NCBI GenBank assembly: GCA_913053875.1
Contig: CAJXGN010000013.1
Coordinates: 1 to 64,000 of the forward strand
Length of the DNA: 64,000 nucleotides
Direction of reading: 5' to 3'
Origin: an uncultured Agromyces sp.
GTDB lineage: Bacteria; Actinomycetota; Actinomycetes; Actinomycetales; Microbacteriaceae
The notes beneath the pieces are model-generated. The model was given only the letters and a program-made list of their open reading frames with translations, did not search any database and was not told the origin of the DNA. Every line of letters begins with the position of its first letter. The stretch's first letter is position 1. Below are positions 1-6,382 of the stretch, piece by piece. The translations under genes were made by a program, and so were the position numbers.

Positions 1-24
1 CGGATACTTCCTCTGTGCCGGCAT
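1..24 (-). CDS. IS3-family transposase OrfA, first 8 codons only
   Basis: Only eight codons are inside the window, reading M-P-A-Q-R-K-Y-P. OrfA proteins of IS3 elements commonly begin with M-P-A/K-x-R-K-Y and then a helix-turn-helix that binds the inverted repeats. A purine-rich stretch (GAGAGGATGAGGG) just upstream can act as ribosome binding site. The call rests on this short start and on the terminal repeat 50 bases upstream, so it is an inference. Confidence 0.45.
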
Positions 25-76
25 AACCCTCATCCTCTCGGGGAATCAGGCCCTCCACGAATCCCGGGGCGATTCA
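1..76 (-). mobile_element. IS3-family insertion sequence, one end only
   Basis: The minus strand from position 76 leftwards begins TGAATCGCCCCGGGATTC, a terminus of the kind carried by many actinobacterial IS3-family elements, which usually start with TGA and a GC-rich inverted repeat. About 50 bases in, a purine-rich leader is followed by an ATG opening the codons M-P-A-Q-R-K-Y-P, a typical start of an IS3 OrfA. The rest lies beyond the left edge, so the second inverted repeat, the target duplication and intactness cannot be checked. The boundary at 76 is inferred from the repeat. Confidence 0.6.
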
Positions 77-171
77 GCCACGAGAAACGGCCGCTCCGAC
101 TCACGAAACTCCCGAACCAGGGGCGGCAACCCATCCGGCACCACCTCGCGAGCCTGCTTGTAACGGACCAT
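46..171 (-). pseudogene. Element gene disrupted by the IS3 insertion, N-terminal fragment
   Basis: The ATG at 171 shares its first base with the stop of the small terminase gene (TGATG), so it was probably translated by coupling. About 31 codons are original sequence; then the IS end begins at 76 and the frame runs about ten more codons inside the IS to a stop at 46. The fragment (M-V-R-Y-K-Q-A-R-E-V-V-P...) resembles no family I can name. From its place after a small terminase, the large terminase subunit is the first candidate, but nothing in the 31 residues proves it. Confidence 0.45.
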
Positions 172-542
172 CAGTGATTCCCCCAACGCGTGTTCGCCGC
201 ACGCTGCTGACGGATCGCCTTCGGCCGCTCCACCTCGCTCGGCAACCGGATCGACTCAGCCACCCGAGCCATAGCCGAATACTGCTGCCGCAGTTCAGCC
301 ACCAACGGGTTCACACGGCTCTGACCCATCGACCCGACATCGACATACTCCGCCGCCGCCAACTCCGCCTCGAGCCGCTCAATGTGCGCCGCCTGCCGAT
401 CCAGAATCCCCAGCAACACCACCTCACGCTCGTCGAACTCCATGCCGGGCGGCAACGACCCCTCGATCACCGCACGCGGATCCAATGCCGTAACGGAATC
501 CGCCGCAGACGCCCCGCTGACAGCCCTCAACTCGCCACCCAT
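171..542 (-). CDS. P27-family-like phage small terminase subunit
   Basis: The C-terminal half carries the pattern of actinophage P27-type small terminases: a helical segment (residues about 35-65), then G-S-M-G-Q and N-P-L-V-A-E-L-R-Q-Q (about 70-88), and a basic tail. Such proteins recognise phage DNA for packaging. The start at 542 (M-G-G-E-L) is chosen because its ATG overlaps the stop of a possible upstream ORF; an in-frame start at 587 is also open. It is the last intact gene of the leftward cluster, and no large terminase or capsid gene is visible. In phage satellites a lone TerS can redirect a helper phage's packaging, so the context matters. Function is by family resemblance. Confidence 0.6.
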   Translation of the reverse strand: MGGELRAVSGASAADSVTALDPRAVIEGSLPPGMEFDEREVVLLGILDRQAAHIERLEAELAAAEYVDVGSMGQSRVNPLVAELRQQYSAMARVAESIRLPSEVERPKAIRQQRAANTRWGNH

Positions 543-745
543 CACGCAACCCCCCAACGTGCCCGAAACGCCCCCAGAACGCCCCACAGAGCCCGCAGAA
601 AAACAGAACCAAGGGCACGTGCGCCGGGGGTTTCAACAGCACCTCCCGTGTCCGCGCGGGGGGCGGGGTGGGGGTCCCCGGGTGTGGGGTGGGAGCGGTC
701 TTTGGTCGTCCCTGCGGTGGGCTGTTCGTTGTGCTGTGCGGCCAT
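542..745 (-). CDS. Possible 67-aa ORF coupled to the small terminase
   Basis: A GAAGGA-type ribosome binding site lies about 8 bases before the ATG at 745, and the stop shares a base with the terminase ATG at 542. These are the only supports for this ORF. The first half is rich in His, Pro and Thr, as expected from a C/A-rich strand that happens to lack stops; the second half is hydrophobic and Arg/Trp-rich. No family is recognised. It may be only a leader that allows coupled translation, or not a gene at all. Confidence 0.3.
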   Translation of the reverse strand: MAAQHNEQPTAGTTKDRSHPTPGDPHPAPRADTGGAVETPGARALGSVFLRALWGVLGAFRARWGVA

Positions 746-1039
746 GTGTTCGTTCCTTCGTGTCTGGCTTGGTTCCCTGTCGTTGTGCCTTGCCGTTGGT
801 CTGTGGTCCGGGTGTGGTGGGCGTGGGATAGAACGTCTAACGGTCTGGCCTGACGGTGTGGTCTGCGCCCCCGCGGTGTGTGCTCCCGGGTGTCTCCTCT
901 GTGTGTGGTGCCCCTCCTGGGGTGTTGTGTGTGCCGGGGGTGGTGCTTGTCGATGGGGGTGGGGGTCGTTTCGTTGGGTGGGGGGTGGTTGTTCGGTGAG
1001 GGGGCCGGGGTTGTTTCCGACCCCCTCTCCCGTGGCTTG
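746..1039 (-). other. Non-coding, C/A-rich (minus strand) spacer
   Basis: This stretch has extreme strand asymmetry: the plus strand is almost all G and T, so a leftward transcript would be rich in C and A and poor in G. Long ORFs appear in several frames only because U-poor RNA has few stop codons; none has a ribosome binding site plus sensible protein sequence. C-rich, G-poor, unstructured RNA is what Rho loads on, so a Rho-dependent terminator between the early genes and the terminase gene is one reading. Confidence 0.4.
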
Positions 1040-1252
1040 TCAGGCTGGGTGCTGATCGCCGTCGAGGAGGTCGTCCAGTTGCCCCGACTCGTGGGCGGCA
1101 ACGATGTCCGTTGCGCTCATGGTTGCCAGGTCGGCGCGGGTGAGTTGTGCGGGTGTGTCGTGCTGGTACCCGGGCTCGAGGTGGCCGGCCTGCTCGGCGG
1201 CTGCGAACTGCTCGGGGGTGGCCGTCGCGACCCAACGCTGGTCGTACCTCAT
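1040..1252 (-). CDS. Small acidic element protein with internal duplication
   Basis: A 70-residue acidic protein. Two related segments are visible: T-P-E-Q-F-A-A-A-E-Q-A-G-H-L (residues 12-25) and S-A-T-D-I-V-A-A-H-E-S-G-Q-L (46-59). The pattern, a Thr/Ser N-cap followed by a short amphipathic helix and Gly-x-Leu, is seen in small phage proteins, but I cannot assign a function. Its ATG overlaps the stop of the upstream coiled-coil gene by 4 bases (ATGA), so both belong to the same operon and are probably translated together. Confidence 0.55.
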   Translation of the reverse strand: MRYDQRWVATATPEQFAAAEQAGHLEPGYQHDTPAQLTRADLATMSATDIVAAHESGQLDDLLDGDQHPA

Positions 1253-1956
1253 ACGTGGACTCCCTTCGCCCGCTCGGCACGGATGGTCGCCTCGTCTTCG
1301 CGGAGCCGGTCGAGGTCGTTGAGTCGGTCGCCCAGTTCGCCCAGTGCCTGCCGGATGTCGGTGGGCAGGGGCTGGTTGGGGTCGTAGTTCGCCAGACGTC
1401 CGCCGTACAAGGCGAGGTCACCGAGGATGCGTCGCTCCTGCCATGCCAGAGCGTAGTCGCGCCACGCGTTGCTGAGGTGGTCGAGCGCTTCGCGCATGGT
1501 CGTGGCGGCGTCGGTGAGGCGTGCCTCGCTCGGCTCGAGCAGGTCGCCCGCTGCCTCTGCTGCCGCGAACGCGAACTCGCGGGCGGCGTGGGTGGCCTTG
1601 TGTCGGGCGGTCTGTGCGAGCTCGGCGTGGGCGGCGGCTGCGGCCTCGTGCTCGGAAGTCTTGTCCCGGATCTTGCCGGGGTCCTCTCCGGCTGCGATGG
1701 CGGCTGCGACCTTCTCGCGATATGCGCCCTTCGCGGTGGTGGCGGCGTTGCGTTCGCGGCCTGCGGTGCGCTCGTGCTCGTGGGCCGCGTCACGCGATCG
1801 GACGAACTCGTCGTACGCCTGGACGGCCTCGGGGGCACTCTCAAATGCTTCCCGCGGGAGCAAGCTCGTGACCATGCTCACGGTGGGTTCCGTGGGTCGC
1901 TTGCTGCGGCTCAGGAACGAGAGCTTGCGGCGGTGCTGGATGTCAGTGGTGTTCAC
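1249..1956 (-). CDS. Predicted coiled-coil element protein
   Basis: A 235-residue, Ala/Glu/Arg-rich protein, nearly all predicted helix; residues about 50-190 look like a long coiled coil. It starts with GTG at 1956, behind a good ribosome binding site (GAAGGAGATACAA). No signal peptide, membrane segment or catalytic motif is evident. Phage scaffolding, tail and partition proteins can look like this, but its place among early and control genes argues against a tail role. Function unknown; the reading frame is well supported by length, start signal and overlap with the next gene. Confidence 0.6.
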   Translation of the reverse strand: MNTTDIQHRRKLSFLSRSKRPTEPTVSMVTSLLPREAFESAPEAVQAYDEFVRSRDAAHEHERTAGRERNAATTAKGAYREKVAAAIAAGEDPGKIRDKTSEHEAAAAAHAELAQTARHKATHAAREFAFAAAEAAGDLLEPSEARLTDAATTMREALDHLSNAWRDYALAWQERRILGDLALYGGRLANYDPNQPLPTDIRQALGELGDRLNDLDRLREDEATIRAERAKGVHV

Positions 1957-1975
1957 TTGTATCTCCTTCGTTCGG

Positions 1976-2167
1976 TCAGTCTCGGCCGGCGTGTCGCCGT
2001 CTGAGGGTCGTGATGACTGGTGGTTGTTTGCTGGTCGCCTGGAGGTCGAGGATCGTGACCGGTCTGATGCCGCGGAGCACGAGCACTTCCGCGTATCGCC
2101 GTAGGTCTGTCGCGGTGATCGGCTCGGGCGGCGGTTCCGGCTCCTTCCGGCGCTGCTGCTTACCCAC
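1976..2167 (-). CDS. Small basic element protein, unknown
   Basis: A 63-residue basic protein if the GTG at 2167 is the start; this overlaps the end of the preceding gene by 8 bases. The middle (T-A-T-D-L-R-R-Y-A-E-V-L-V-L-R-G-I) looks like a folded helix-strand unit, and the ends are Arg/Lys-rich, so nucleic-acid binding is possible. An upstream in-frame start at 2242 would add 25 residues of low-complexity Ser/Arg sequence that is the shadow of the neighbouring gene, and is rejected. No family recognised. Confidence 0.5.
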   Translation of the reverse strand: MGKQQRRKEPEPPPEPITATDLRRYAEVLVLRGIRPVTILDLQATSKQPPVITTLRRRHAGRD

Positions 2168-2462
2168 GGTTCGCCTCGATCCGGGAGACGATCTCCGCGA
2201 ACTCGACCGCCTCACGGCCGGCGACATTCGCCAACCTGTCAAGTGCGCCGACGAGGGTGCCGATGAACACGGCGACCTCGTATGCGTCCTGACCGCTGCC
2301 TCGGGTCACACGCGGAGTCACCCATCCGGTGACCAGTAGGTTCCGCTCTTCGTGGGTGGCGCGCGTGAGCTTGTCGAGCAGTTCGGCGGCGAGGGCCTTC
2401 GCTCGGCCATGGTTGACCTGGCGTCTCGTCATTGGCTTGTCTCCTTCGTCCCGGTCGATCAT
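2160..2462 (-). CDS. Small helical element protein, unknown
   Basis: About 100 residues, helical. The start at 2462 is chosen because its ATG overlaps the stop of the WhiB-like gene (ATGA), the usual spacing in this cluster; another Met ten codons later is possible. The C-terminal half (V-A-V-F-I-G-T-L-V-G-A-L-D-R-L) suggests an amphipathic helix for self-association. No motif for a known activity is seen. Confidence 0.5.
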   Translation of the reverse strand: MIDRDEGDKPMTRRQVNHGRAKALAAELLDKLTRATHEERNLLVTGWVTPRVTRGSGQDAYEVAVFIGTLVGALDRLANVAGREAVEFAEIVSRIEANRG

Positions 2463-2683
2463 CTGTTCGTCTCCTTGCCGGCCCAGAATCCGGCATCCGG
2501 TCGTCCGGCTCGGGCATACTCGGCGCACGCCTGCCGGATGGGGCACATGTTGCAGAGGTCGGCCATGGCGAGCCTGTCTGCGGGTGTGAGATCGTCTGCA
2601 ACGAAACGGTCGTCACCGACGCACAGGGGCGTCTCGGTACGCATCGCGGCCTCGAGCGCGGACCATGCCGCTTCGCCCCTCAC
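2459..2683 (-). CDS. WhiB-like iron-sulfur regulator, phage type
   Basis: A 74-residue protein with the four-cysteine WhiB signature: one Cys near residue 21, then C-x2-C-x5-C (residues 44, 47, 53), followed by a G-F-W-A-G turn close to the canonical G-[VI]-W-G-G. Wbl proteins bind a [4Fe-4S] cluster through these cysteines and usually contact the primary sigma factor. The basic C-terminal DNA-binding tail of host Wbl proteins is nearly absent (ends K-E-T-N-R). Phage versions, such as that of mycobacteriophage TM4, interfere with host Wbl function; a similar role here is inferred. The start overlaps the stop of the replication gene by 4 bases. Confidence 0.75.
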   Translation of the reverse strand: MRGEAAWSALEAAMRTETPLCVGDDRFVADDLTPADRLAMADLCNMCPIRQACAEYARAGRPDAGFWAGKETNR

Positions 2684-3282
2684 GACGCCACCTCGAGCGC
2701 GTCACGCGCGCACCGTTCGCATGCGCTGCCAGTAACCGGGTACTCCTCGTGCCCTGGTCGGTCGCAGAACGCCGATGGGTCGTGGCGGGGGGCGATGAGC
2801 TTGCGCCGCTGCCCCCACGCTTCGTGTGCCTCACGTGCACGCTTGCATCCGACGCAGGGGTTCACGGTTCCGCCTGGATGGCTGGCACAGAATTTCGGGG
2901 GCTCCGCCCCTTCACTGTGTCTACTTCCTGTTTCTACTTCGGGTGTCTCCCTGATAGGGGGTCCCGTCTGTGTGACAGGGGGCCCCTGTCTGGCTGACAG
3001 GGGGGTGTGGAAAACCCGAATCGTGTACAGATTCGACTGATCACCCGCCGCGTTCTTACGTCGTTCGACTTCCACGAAGCCGCGCTCGATGAGCTTCTTG
3101 AGGGTGCGTCGGACGGTGGATTCGGATGTTCGGGACTCGCGCGCGATGGTCGAGATTGCGGGCCAGGTACGTCCTGCCTTGTCGGCCCGGTTGAGCAGCG
3201 CGAGGTACGTAAGGAGTTCGTGCGCGTCTAGGTCTGATTCACGGATCACCCAGTTCGGGATGATCGAAAAGCCTTCAGCCAT
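2680..3282 (-). CDS. Helix-turn-helix replication-initiator-like protein
   Basis: Residues about 1-85 form a winged helix of the kind found at the N-terminus of phage replication initiators (I-I-P-N-W-V-I, then a two-helix unit with T-S-E-S-T-V-R-R-T-L-K-K-L and a wing F-V-E-V-E-R-R). A linker follows (about 100-120) with a repeated seven-residue unit ending G-P-P, encoded by three 21-bp repeats. The C-terminus has two Cys/His clusters (C-x2-H...C-x2-C and C-x4-H...C-x2-C) that could bind zinc. The ATG at 3282 is preferred because AAGAAGG lies just upstream; a Met at 3324 has no such site. Repeats inside an initiator gene recall lambda O. Initiator function is inferred. Confidence 0.6.
   Translation of the reverse strand: MAEGFSIIPNWVIRESDLDAHELLTYLALLNRADKAGRTWPAISTIARESRTSESTVRRTLKKLIERGFVEVERRKNAAGDQSNLYTIRVFHTPLSARQGPPVTQTGPPIRETPEVETGSRHSEGAEPPKFCASHPGGTVNPCVGCKRAREAHEAWGQRRKLIAPRHDPSAFCDRPGHEEYPVTGSACERCARDALEVAS
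2942..3002. repeat. Three 21-bp imperfect direct repeats, possible iterons
   Basis: On the plus strand three units end in a run of G after T-G-A-(T/C)-A-(G): ...CCCTGATAGGGGG, ...GTGTGACAGGGGG and ...GGCTGACAGGGGGG, spaced 20-21 bp. They lie within the initiator-like gene and in frame, giving a repeated heptapeptide. Two full turns of helix between units suits a protein binding one face of the DNA. An origin is inferred from position and spacing only. Confidence 0.45.
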
Positions 3283-3379
3283 GTTGACCTTCTTCAGATA
3301 TTCAGTTGTGGGGTGTTGCGTCATGGGGCGTGGGGGCCGGCATCCGATCAATGCCGATACCGGCCCCTTCCCTGGGCGG

Positions 3380-3715
3380 CTACTCGGTCGGCCGCGAGAT
3401 GTCCTGCAATCGGCGACCAGCTGCGTCGAGCGCTGCACCGAGGTGGATTGCTTCGTCGGCGTCGAGGTAGTCGGGCAAGTCGCTCATGTACACGCGGGGC
3501 TTGCCAACCTCGGTCGTTCCGTTCCCACCGGTCACGTTGACCTGCTCCACGCGAACTTCTGCGTTGTAGCGTCCCGGCGGTCGGCCCGACCGGGCGTCTC
3601 GGTAGATCTCCACCTCTACGACTCCCGCACGGTAGATGCGGAGCGTCTCGTCGTCCTCGTACAGTTCCTCGAGTTCTTCCGCCCACTCAGGTGCGAGGGG
3701 TGCGAGAATAGTCAT
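3380..3715 (-). CDS. Small acidic element protein, unknown
   Basis: About 111 residues, acidic at the N-terminus (E-W-A-E-E-L-E-E-L-Y-E-D-D-E), then beta-strand-rich (R-I-Y-R-A-G-V-V-E-V-E-I-Y), ending with a helical segment. The ATG at 3715 follows AAAGGAGAG at a normal distance, which decides the start against an upstream Met at 3817. No family recognised. It sits between the winged-helix protein and the initiator-like gene, in the early region of the element. Confidence 0.55.
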   Translation of the reverse strand: MTILAPLAPEWAEELEELYEDDETLRIYRAGVVEVEIYRDARSGRPPGRYNAEVRVEQVNVTGGNGTTEVGKPRVYMSDLPDYLDADEAIHLGAALDAAGRRLQDISRPTE

Positions 3716-3792
3716 GGTCAGTGCTCTCCTTTGGTTAGGGTGCTTGGTCCTTGGCCCCCGGAGGTTGCCGCCTCGTCGGGGGCCGTGTTCGT

Positions 3793-4110
3793 TTAGGCGA
3801 GGCTCCACACCTTGCATGCGGAACCTCGCTTCGTGCGTCCGACCTCATCGAGGGCTCGGACAACTCCTGCGATCTCCAACTCGTGTCGCCGAGTTCGGAT
3901 GGACGAGGCAGCCACGGACGGCACCGACTGGTGCAGCCACGCGTACGCCTCGAAGCGGTCCACCAACTGTTCGTCGGTGAGTGGTCCGTGGTTTCGGAGC
4001 AGGGTGACAATCACTGCTTTCACCACGCCCATGCCGGCTTCTGTCTGGCTGGCGTACGCGTCGAACGAGTGATCTGGCCCCAGGACCATTGGTCGTGTAC
4101 GGGTTGCCAT
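3793..4110 (-). CDS. Winged-helix element protein, unknown role
   Basis: About 105 residues. The middle (V-V-K-A-V-I-V-T-L-L...L-T-D-E-Q-L-V-D-R-F...S-V-A-A-S-S-I-R-T-R-R-H-E-L) matches the helix pattern of a winged helix-turn-helix, with a likely recognition helix around residues 68-80 and a following V-V-R-A-L wing. Such proteins occur in many actinophage early regions as DNA-binding proteins of unknown role. A run of G's and GAG precede the ATG at 4110. First gene after the excisionase, same strand. Confidence 0.55.
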   Translation of the reverse strand: MATRTRPMVLGPDHSFDAYASQTEAGMGVVKAVIVTLLRNHGPLTDEQLVDRFEAYAWLHQSVPSVAASSIRTRRHELEIAGVVRALDEVGRTKRGSACKVWSLA

Positions 4111-4126
4111 CTCTCCCCCTGCGGAT

Positions 4127-4324
4127 TCAGGCGGTCACGGGCTGATCGGTCCGCGCGTACGAGTTCTCCTCGAGGTACGCCTCGACGTCCTCACGCCGAT
4201 AGAGCACCTTCCGGCCGAACTTCATGTAGCGAGGTCCGCCGCCGCGGTATCGGAGCTGTGCAAGCTGACCGGGGGTCGTGTGCACAAGCTCCGCCAGTTC
4301 CTCTGGCGTCAGCATTTCGGGCAT
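4127..4324 (-). CDS. xis: Excisionase / AlpA-like helix-turn-helix protein
   Basis: A 65-residue MerR-type winged-helix protein of the excisionase family: L-T-P-E-E-L-A-E-L-V-H-T-T-P-G-Q-L is the helix-turn-helix, and P-R-Y-M-K-F-G-R-K-V-L-Y-R-R-E-D-V-E-A-Y-L is the diagnostic wing and final helix. Excisionases bend DNA at the attachment site and turn the integrase toward excision; some double as regulators. It has a strong ribosome binding site (GAGGAGG) and is the first gene of the leftward cluster, divergent from the repressor. That arrangement fits a lysis/lysogeny-type switch. Confidence 0.8.
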   Translation of the reverse strand: MPEMLTPEELAELVHTTPGQLAQLRYRGGGPRYMKFGRKVLYRREDVEAYLEENSYARTDQPVTA

Positions 4325-4352
4325 GAGTGCCCTCCTCTCTTCCTGACTTTCT

Positions 4353-4387
4353 GGTTCGCTAGTTCACCGGCCGCCGAGTGGCGAACC
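4353..4387. promoter_or_regulatory. Inverted repeat before the excisionase gene
   Basis: GGTTCGC (4353-4359) and GCGAACC (4381-4387) form a perfect 7-bp inverted repeat with a 21-bp spacer, about 30 bp upstream of the excisionase start. It could be an operator or a hairpin in the leader. No clear -10/-35 pair was identified. Confidence 0.35.
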
Positions 4388-4525
4388 GGTCAAAGTTTCT
4401 TGTTGCTTGCTAGTGGCCTCCCCTGGGCCCGCAGCAGCGACACCTCACGGCTGTCTCGTCTCACGACGTTCTGCGGTCAACCCCCACGGGCGACACAACC
4501 CTCTGTGTTGTTTTGCTCTTCTACC

Positions 4526-4538
4526 GATCAAAATGATC
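4526..4538. promoter_or_regulatory. Palindromic operator candidate GATCA-AAA-TGATC
   Basis: A perfect 5-bp inverted repeat with a 3-bp A spacer in the AT-richer gap between excisionase and repressor. The size suits a dimeric XRE-type repressor. Half-site TGATC recurs at 4561 and 4601. Confidence 0.45.
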
Positions 4539-4560
4539 TCTTATCGAGCACCATACCCCG

Positions 4561-4610
4561 TGATCGGTGAGAAAGCAAGTCGATTCTTTGGAAATCAAAC
4601 TGATCGCTGA
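4561..4610. repeat. Two decamers TGATCGGTGA / TGATCGCTGA, 40 bp apart
   Basis: The near-identical decamers at 4561-4570 and 4601-4610 are exactly 40 bp apart, about four helical turns, on the same face of the DNA, and share TGATC with the palindrome at 4526. The second ends 12 bases before the repressor start, where a bound repressor would block its own gene. Autoregulation is inferred. Confidence 0.45.
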
Positions 4611-4622
4611 CATGATGGAGTG

Positions 4623-5210
4623 ATGGCGAACAAGATTGACCTCGGTCCGACCGGTGAACAGGTCCGTGCGAACGTCCGCCGCCTGCGAGGCTCAACCCAG
4701 TACAAGGAGCTCTCCGAGAAACTGACTCGTGCGGGGCGGCCAATCGCGCCGCTTGGCCTCAGGCGAATCGAATCCGGAGAGCGACGCGTTGATGTTGATG
4801 ACCTCATGGCACTTGCAGCAGTCTTCGACGTGCCGCCGCTGAGCCTCCTACTCCCCGAAACGGCAAGCGATGAACTGCCCACTCGACTCACTGGAGTTGA
4901 TCGAGAAGTCGCTCAGAATGTGGCGTGGTTGTGGGCACTCGGCCAAGAACCGTTGTTTGTCTCGAATGACGAGGACCGGAGTAAGCGTCAAGCTGCCCAA
5001 TACCGCGTCCGGGCAACTCCCTACATCGCCCCTCGAAATCGCGCCATCGTCTTCTTTGATGCGGATCCCGCGGATGACACGGCATTCACCGCCGTAGGGA
5101 AGATGATCCCGACTGGTCAGGGCTCAGGCGCAGGGAAGAAGCTGAGCGAACGGCTGAACGATGAAGCTGCCAAGCGGAGAACCCCTGCCGCCGCACGCCA
5201 GGACGATTGA
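4623..5210 (+). CDS. XRE-family transcriptional repressor of the element
   Basis: 195 residues. Residues about 8-65 are a Cro/C1-type helix-turn-helix (Q-V-R-A-N-V-R-R-L-R, then K-E-L-S-E-K-L, I-A-P-L-G-L-R-R-I-E-S-G-E-R-R and V-D-D-L-M-A-L-A-A-V-F). The rest has no protease (LexA-like) motif, so induction by self-cleavage is unlikely. It is divergent from the excisionase operon across a repeat-bearing gap, the normal place of a master repressor. ATG 4623 is preferred; an in-frame GTG at 4620 lies inside the GGAG motif. Its stop overlaps the integrase start (TGATG), so repressor and integrase are made together. Confidence 0.75.
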   Translation: MANKIDLGPTGEQVRANVRRLRGSTQYKELSEKLTRAGRPIAPLGLRRIESGERRVDVDDLMALAAVFDVPPLSLLLPETASDELPTRLTGVDREVAQNVAWLWALGQEPLFVSNDEDRSKRQAAQYRVRATPYIAPRNRAIVFFDADPADDTAFTAVGKMIPTGQGSGAGKKLSERLNDEAAKRRTPAAARQDD

Positions 5211-6307
5211 TGGCATCGATCGAGGCGTACCAGAATGCTGCCGGCGAGACGCTCTACCGCGTCCGCTACCGCAAGCCCGACCACACTCAAGCCTCCAAGC
5301 GCGGCTTCAAGGGCAAGCGTGCCGCTCAGCAGTTCATGCACTCGATCGAGTCCGACAAGGGCCGTGGACTATACATCGACGCCAACAAGGGCAGAGCCAC
5401 AATCGCGACGCTCGGAACCCAGTGGCTCGAGAACCAGCACCATCTCAAGCCGTCCTCACTTCGACCGGTAGCCTCCGCCTGGCGAATCCACGTAGAGCCT
5501 CGTTGGGGTTCCGTGAGCGTCGTCGATGTCGGGCACTCAGATGTTCAGTCATGGGTCACAAAGCTCGCCCGCGAGAAGTCGGCGACGACCGTGCTGCGCG
5601 CCTATGGCGTGCTGGCCGCGATCCTGGATGTTGCGGTGCGGGACCGGCGCATCCAGTCGAACCCTGCGCGTGGTGTGAAGCTGCCCCGCAAGAAGACCGC
5701 GCGGCGGGTGTACCTCACACACGAGCAAGTTGCGCGGCTGTCCGACGCCGCCATGGATCGCGGCATCATCGTTGACGCGCTGGCCTATACAGGCCTCAGA
5801 TGGGGCGAACTGACCGGCCTGAGGGTTCGCGACGTGGACCTCGTGAAACGCCGCCTGAACGTCTCAGAGAACGCCGTGATGGTAAACGGCAGCGTCATCG
5901 TTGGAACACCGAAGTCGCACGCGGGCCGATCGGTTCCCTACCCCAGCTTCCTCGGGGGTCAGCTAGCGGAGCTGTGCCGGGATAGGTCGCCGGACTCGAT
6001 CTTGTTCGGCGACGGGCACGACCACATGAAGCTGCCCGACTCTCGCGGTGGATGGTTCGCCTACGCGGTCAAGCGCTGCCAGAAGGTAGACGACCAGTTC
6101 CCACGGGTGACACCGCACGACCTCCGGCATACTGCGGCATCGCTGGCAATCTCGGCCGGCGCAAACGTCAAGGCTGTGCAGCGGATGCTTGGACACGCGT
6201 CGGCGGCGATGACGCTGGACACCTACGCGGACCTGTTCGACGACGACCTCAATAGCGTTGCGGATGCCCTGAGTGCTGCCCGAATGGCGGCAAGTGTGTC
6301 CAAATAG
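5210..6307 (+). CDS. int: Site-specific tyrosine recombinase (phage integrase)
   Basis: 365 residues, full length for the family. The N-terminus (1-50) looks like the AP2-like arm-binding domain (Y-R-V-R-Y-R-K-P...R-G-F-K-G-K-R-A-A), followed by a core-binding SAM-like domain (about 65-150) and the catalytic domain. All key residues are visible: Arg in T-G-L-R-W-G-E-L, His/Arg in H-D-L-R-H-T, His in L-G-H-A-S, and the nucleophile Tyr in L-D-T-Y-A-D. Translation is coupled to the repressor by TGATG. The gene ends 75 bases from the 3' end of tRNA-Ser, the likely attachment site. Nothing suggests that it is inactive. Confidence 0.9.
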   Translation: MASIEAYQNAAGETLYRVRYRKPDHTQASKRGFKGKRAAQQFMHSIESDKGRGLYIDANKGRATIATLGTQWLENQHHLKPSSLRPVASAWRIHVEPRWGSVSVVDVGHSDVQSWVTKLAREKSATTVLRAYGVLAAILDVAVRDRRIQSNPARGVKLPRKKTARRVYLTHEQVARLSDAAMDRGIIVDALAYTGLRWGELTGLRVRDVDLVKRRLNVSENAVMVNGSVIVGTPKSHAGRSVPYPSFLGGQLAELCRDRSPDSILFGDGHDHMKLPDSRGGWFAYAVKRCQKVDDQFPRVTPHDLRHTAASLAISAGANVKAVQRMLGHASAAMTLDTYADLFDDDLNSVADALSAARMAASVSK

Positions 6308-6332
6308 TGTCCACGCAGACGCGTTAACGAGT

Positions 6333-6380
6333 GAAGACCCCCGAACTTCCGCTTGCTTGCTGGGAAGTACGGGGGTCTTC
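6333..6380. terminator. Long hairpin between integrase and tRNA-Ser
   Basis: GAAGACCCCCG (6333-6343) pairs with CGGGGGTCTTC (6370-6380), and ACTTCC inside pairs with GGAAGT, giving about 17 bp with one A-A mismatch and a 12-base loop. It can end transcription from both the integrase and the tRNA. Confidence 0.7.
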
Positions 6381-6382
6381 GC

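Noticed and set aside
424..1101. Long frames in the C/A-rich spacer of the element
   Set aside because: The minus strand lacks T, so stop codons cannot form; no ribosome binding site, and Thr/Pro/His-rich nonsense translation.
2942..3002. The 21-bp repeats read as a CRISPR-like array
   Set aside because: Units touch each other without unique spacers, and they lie in frame inside a coding gene.
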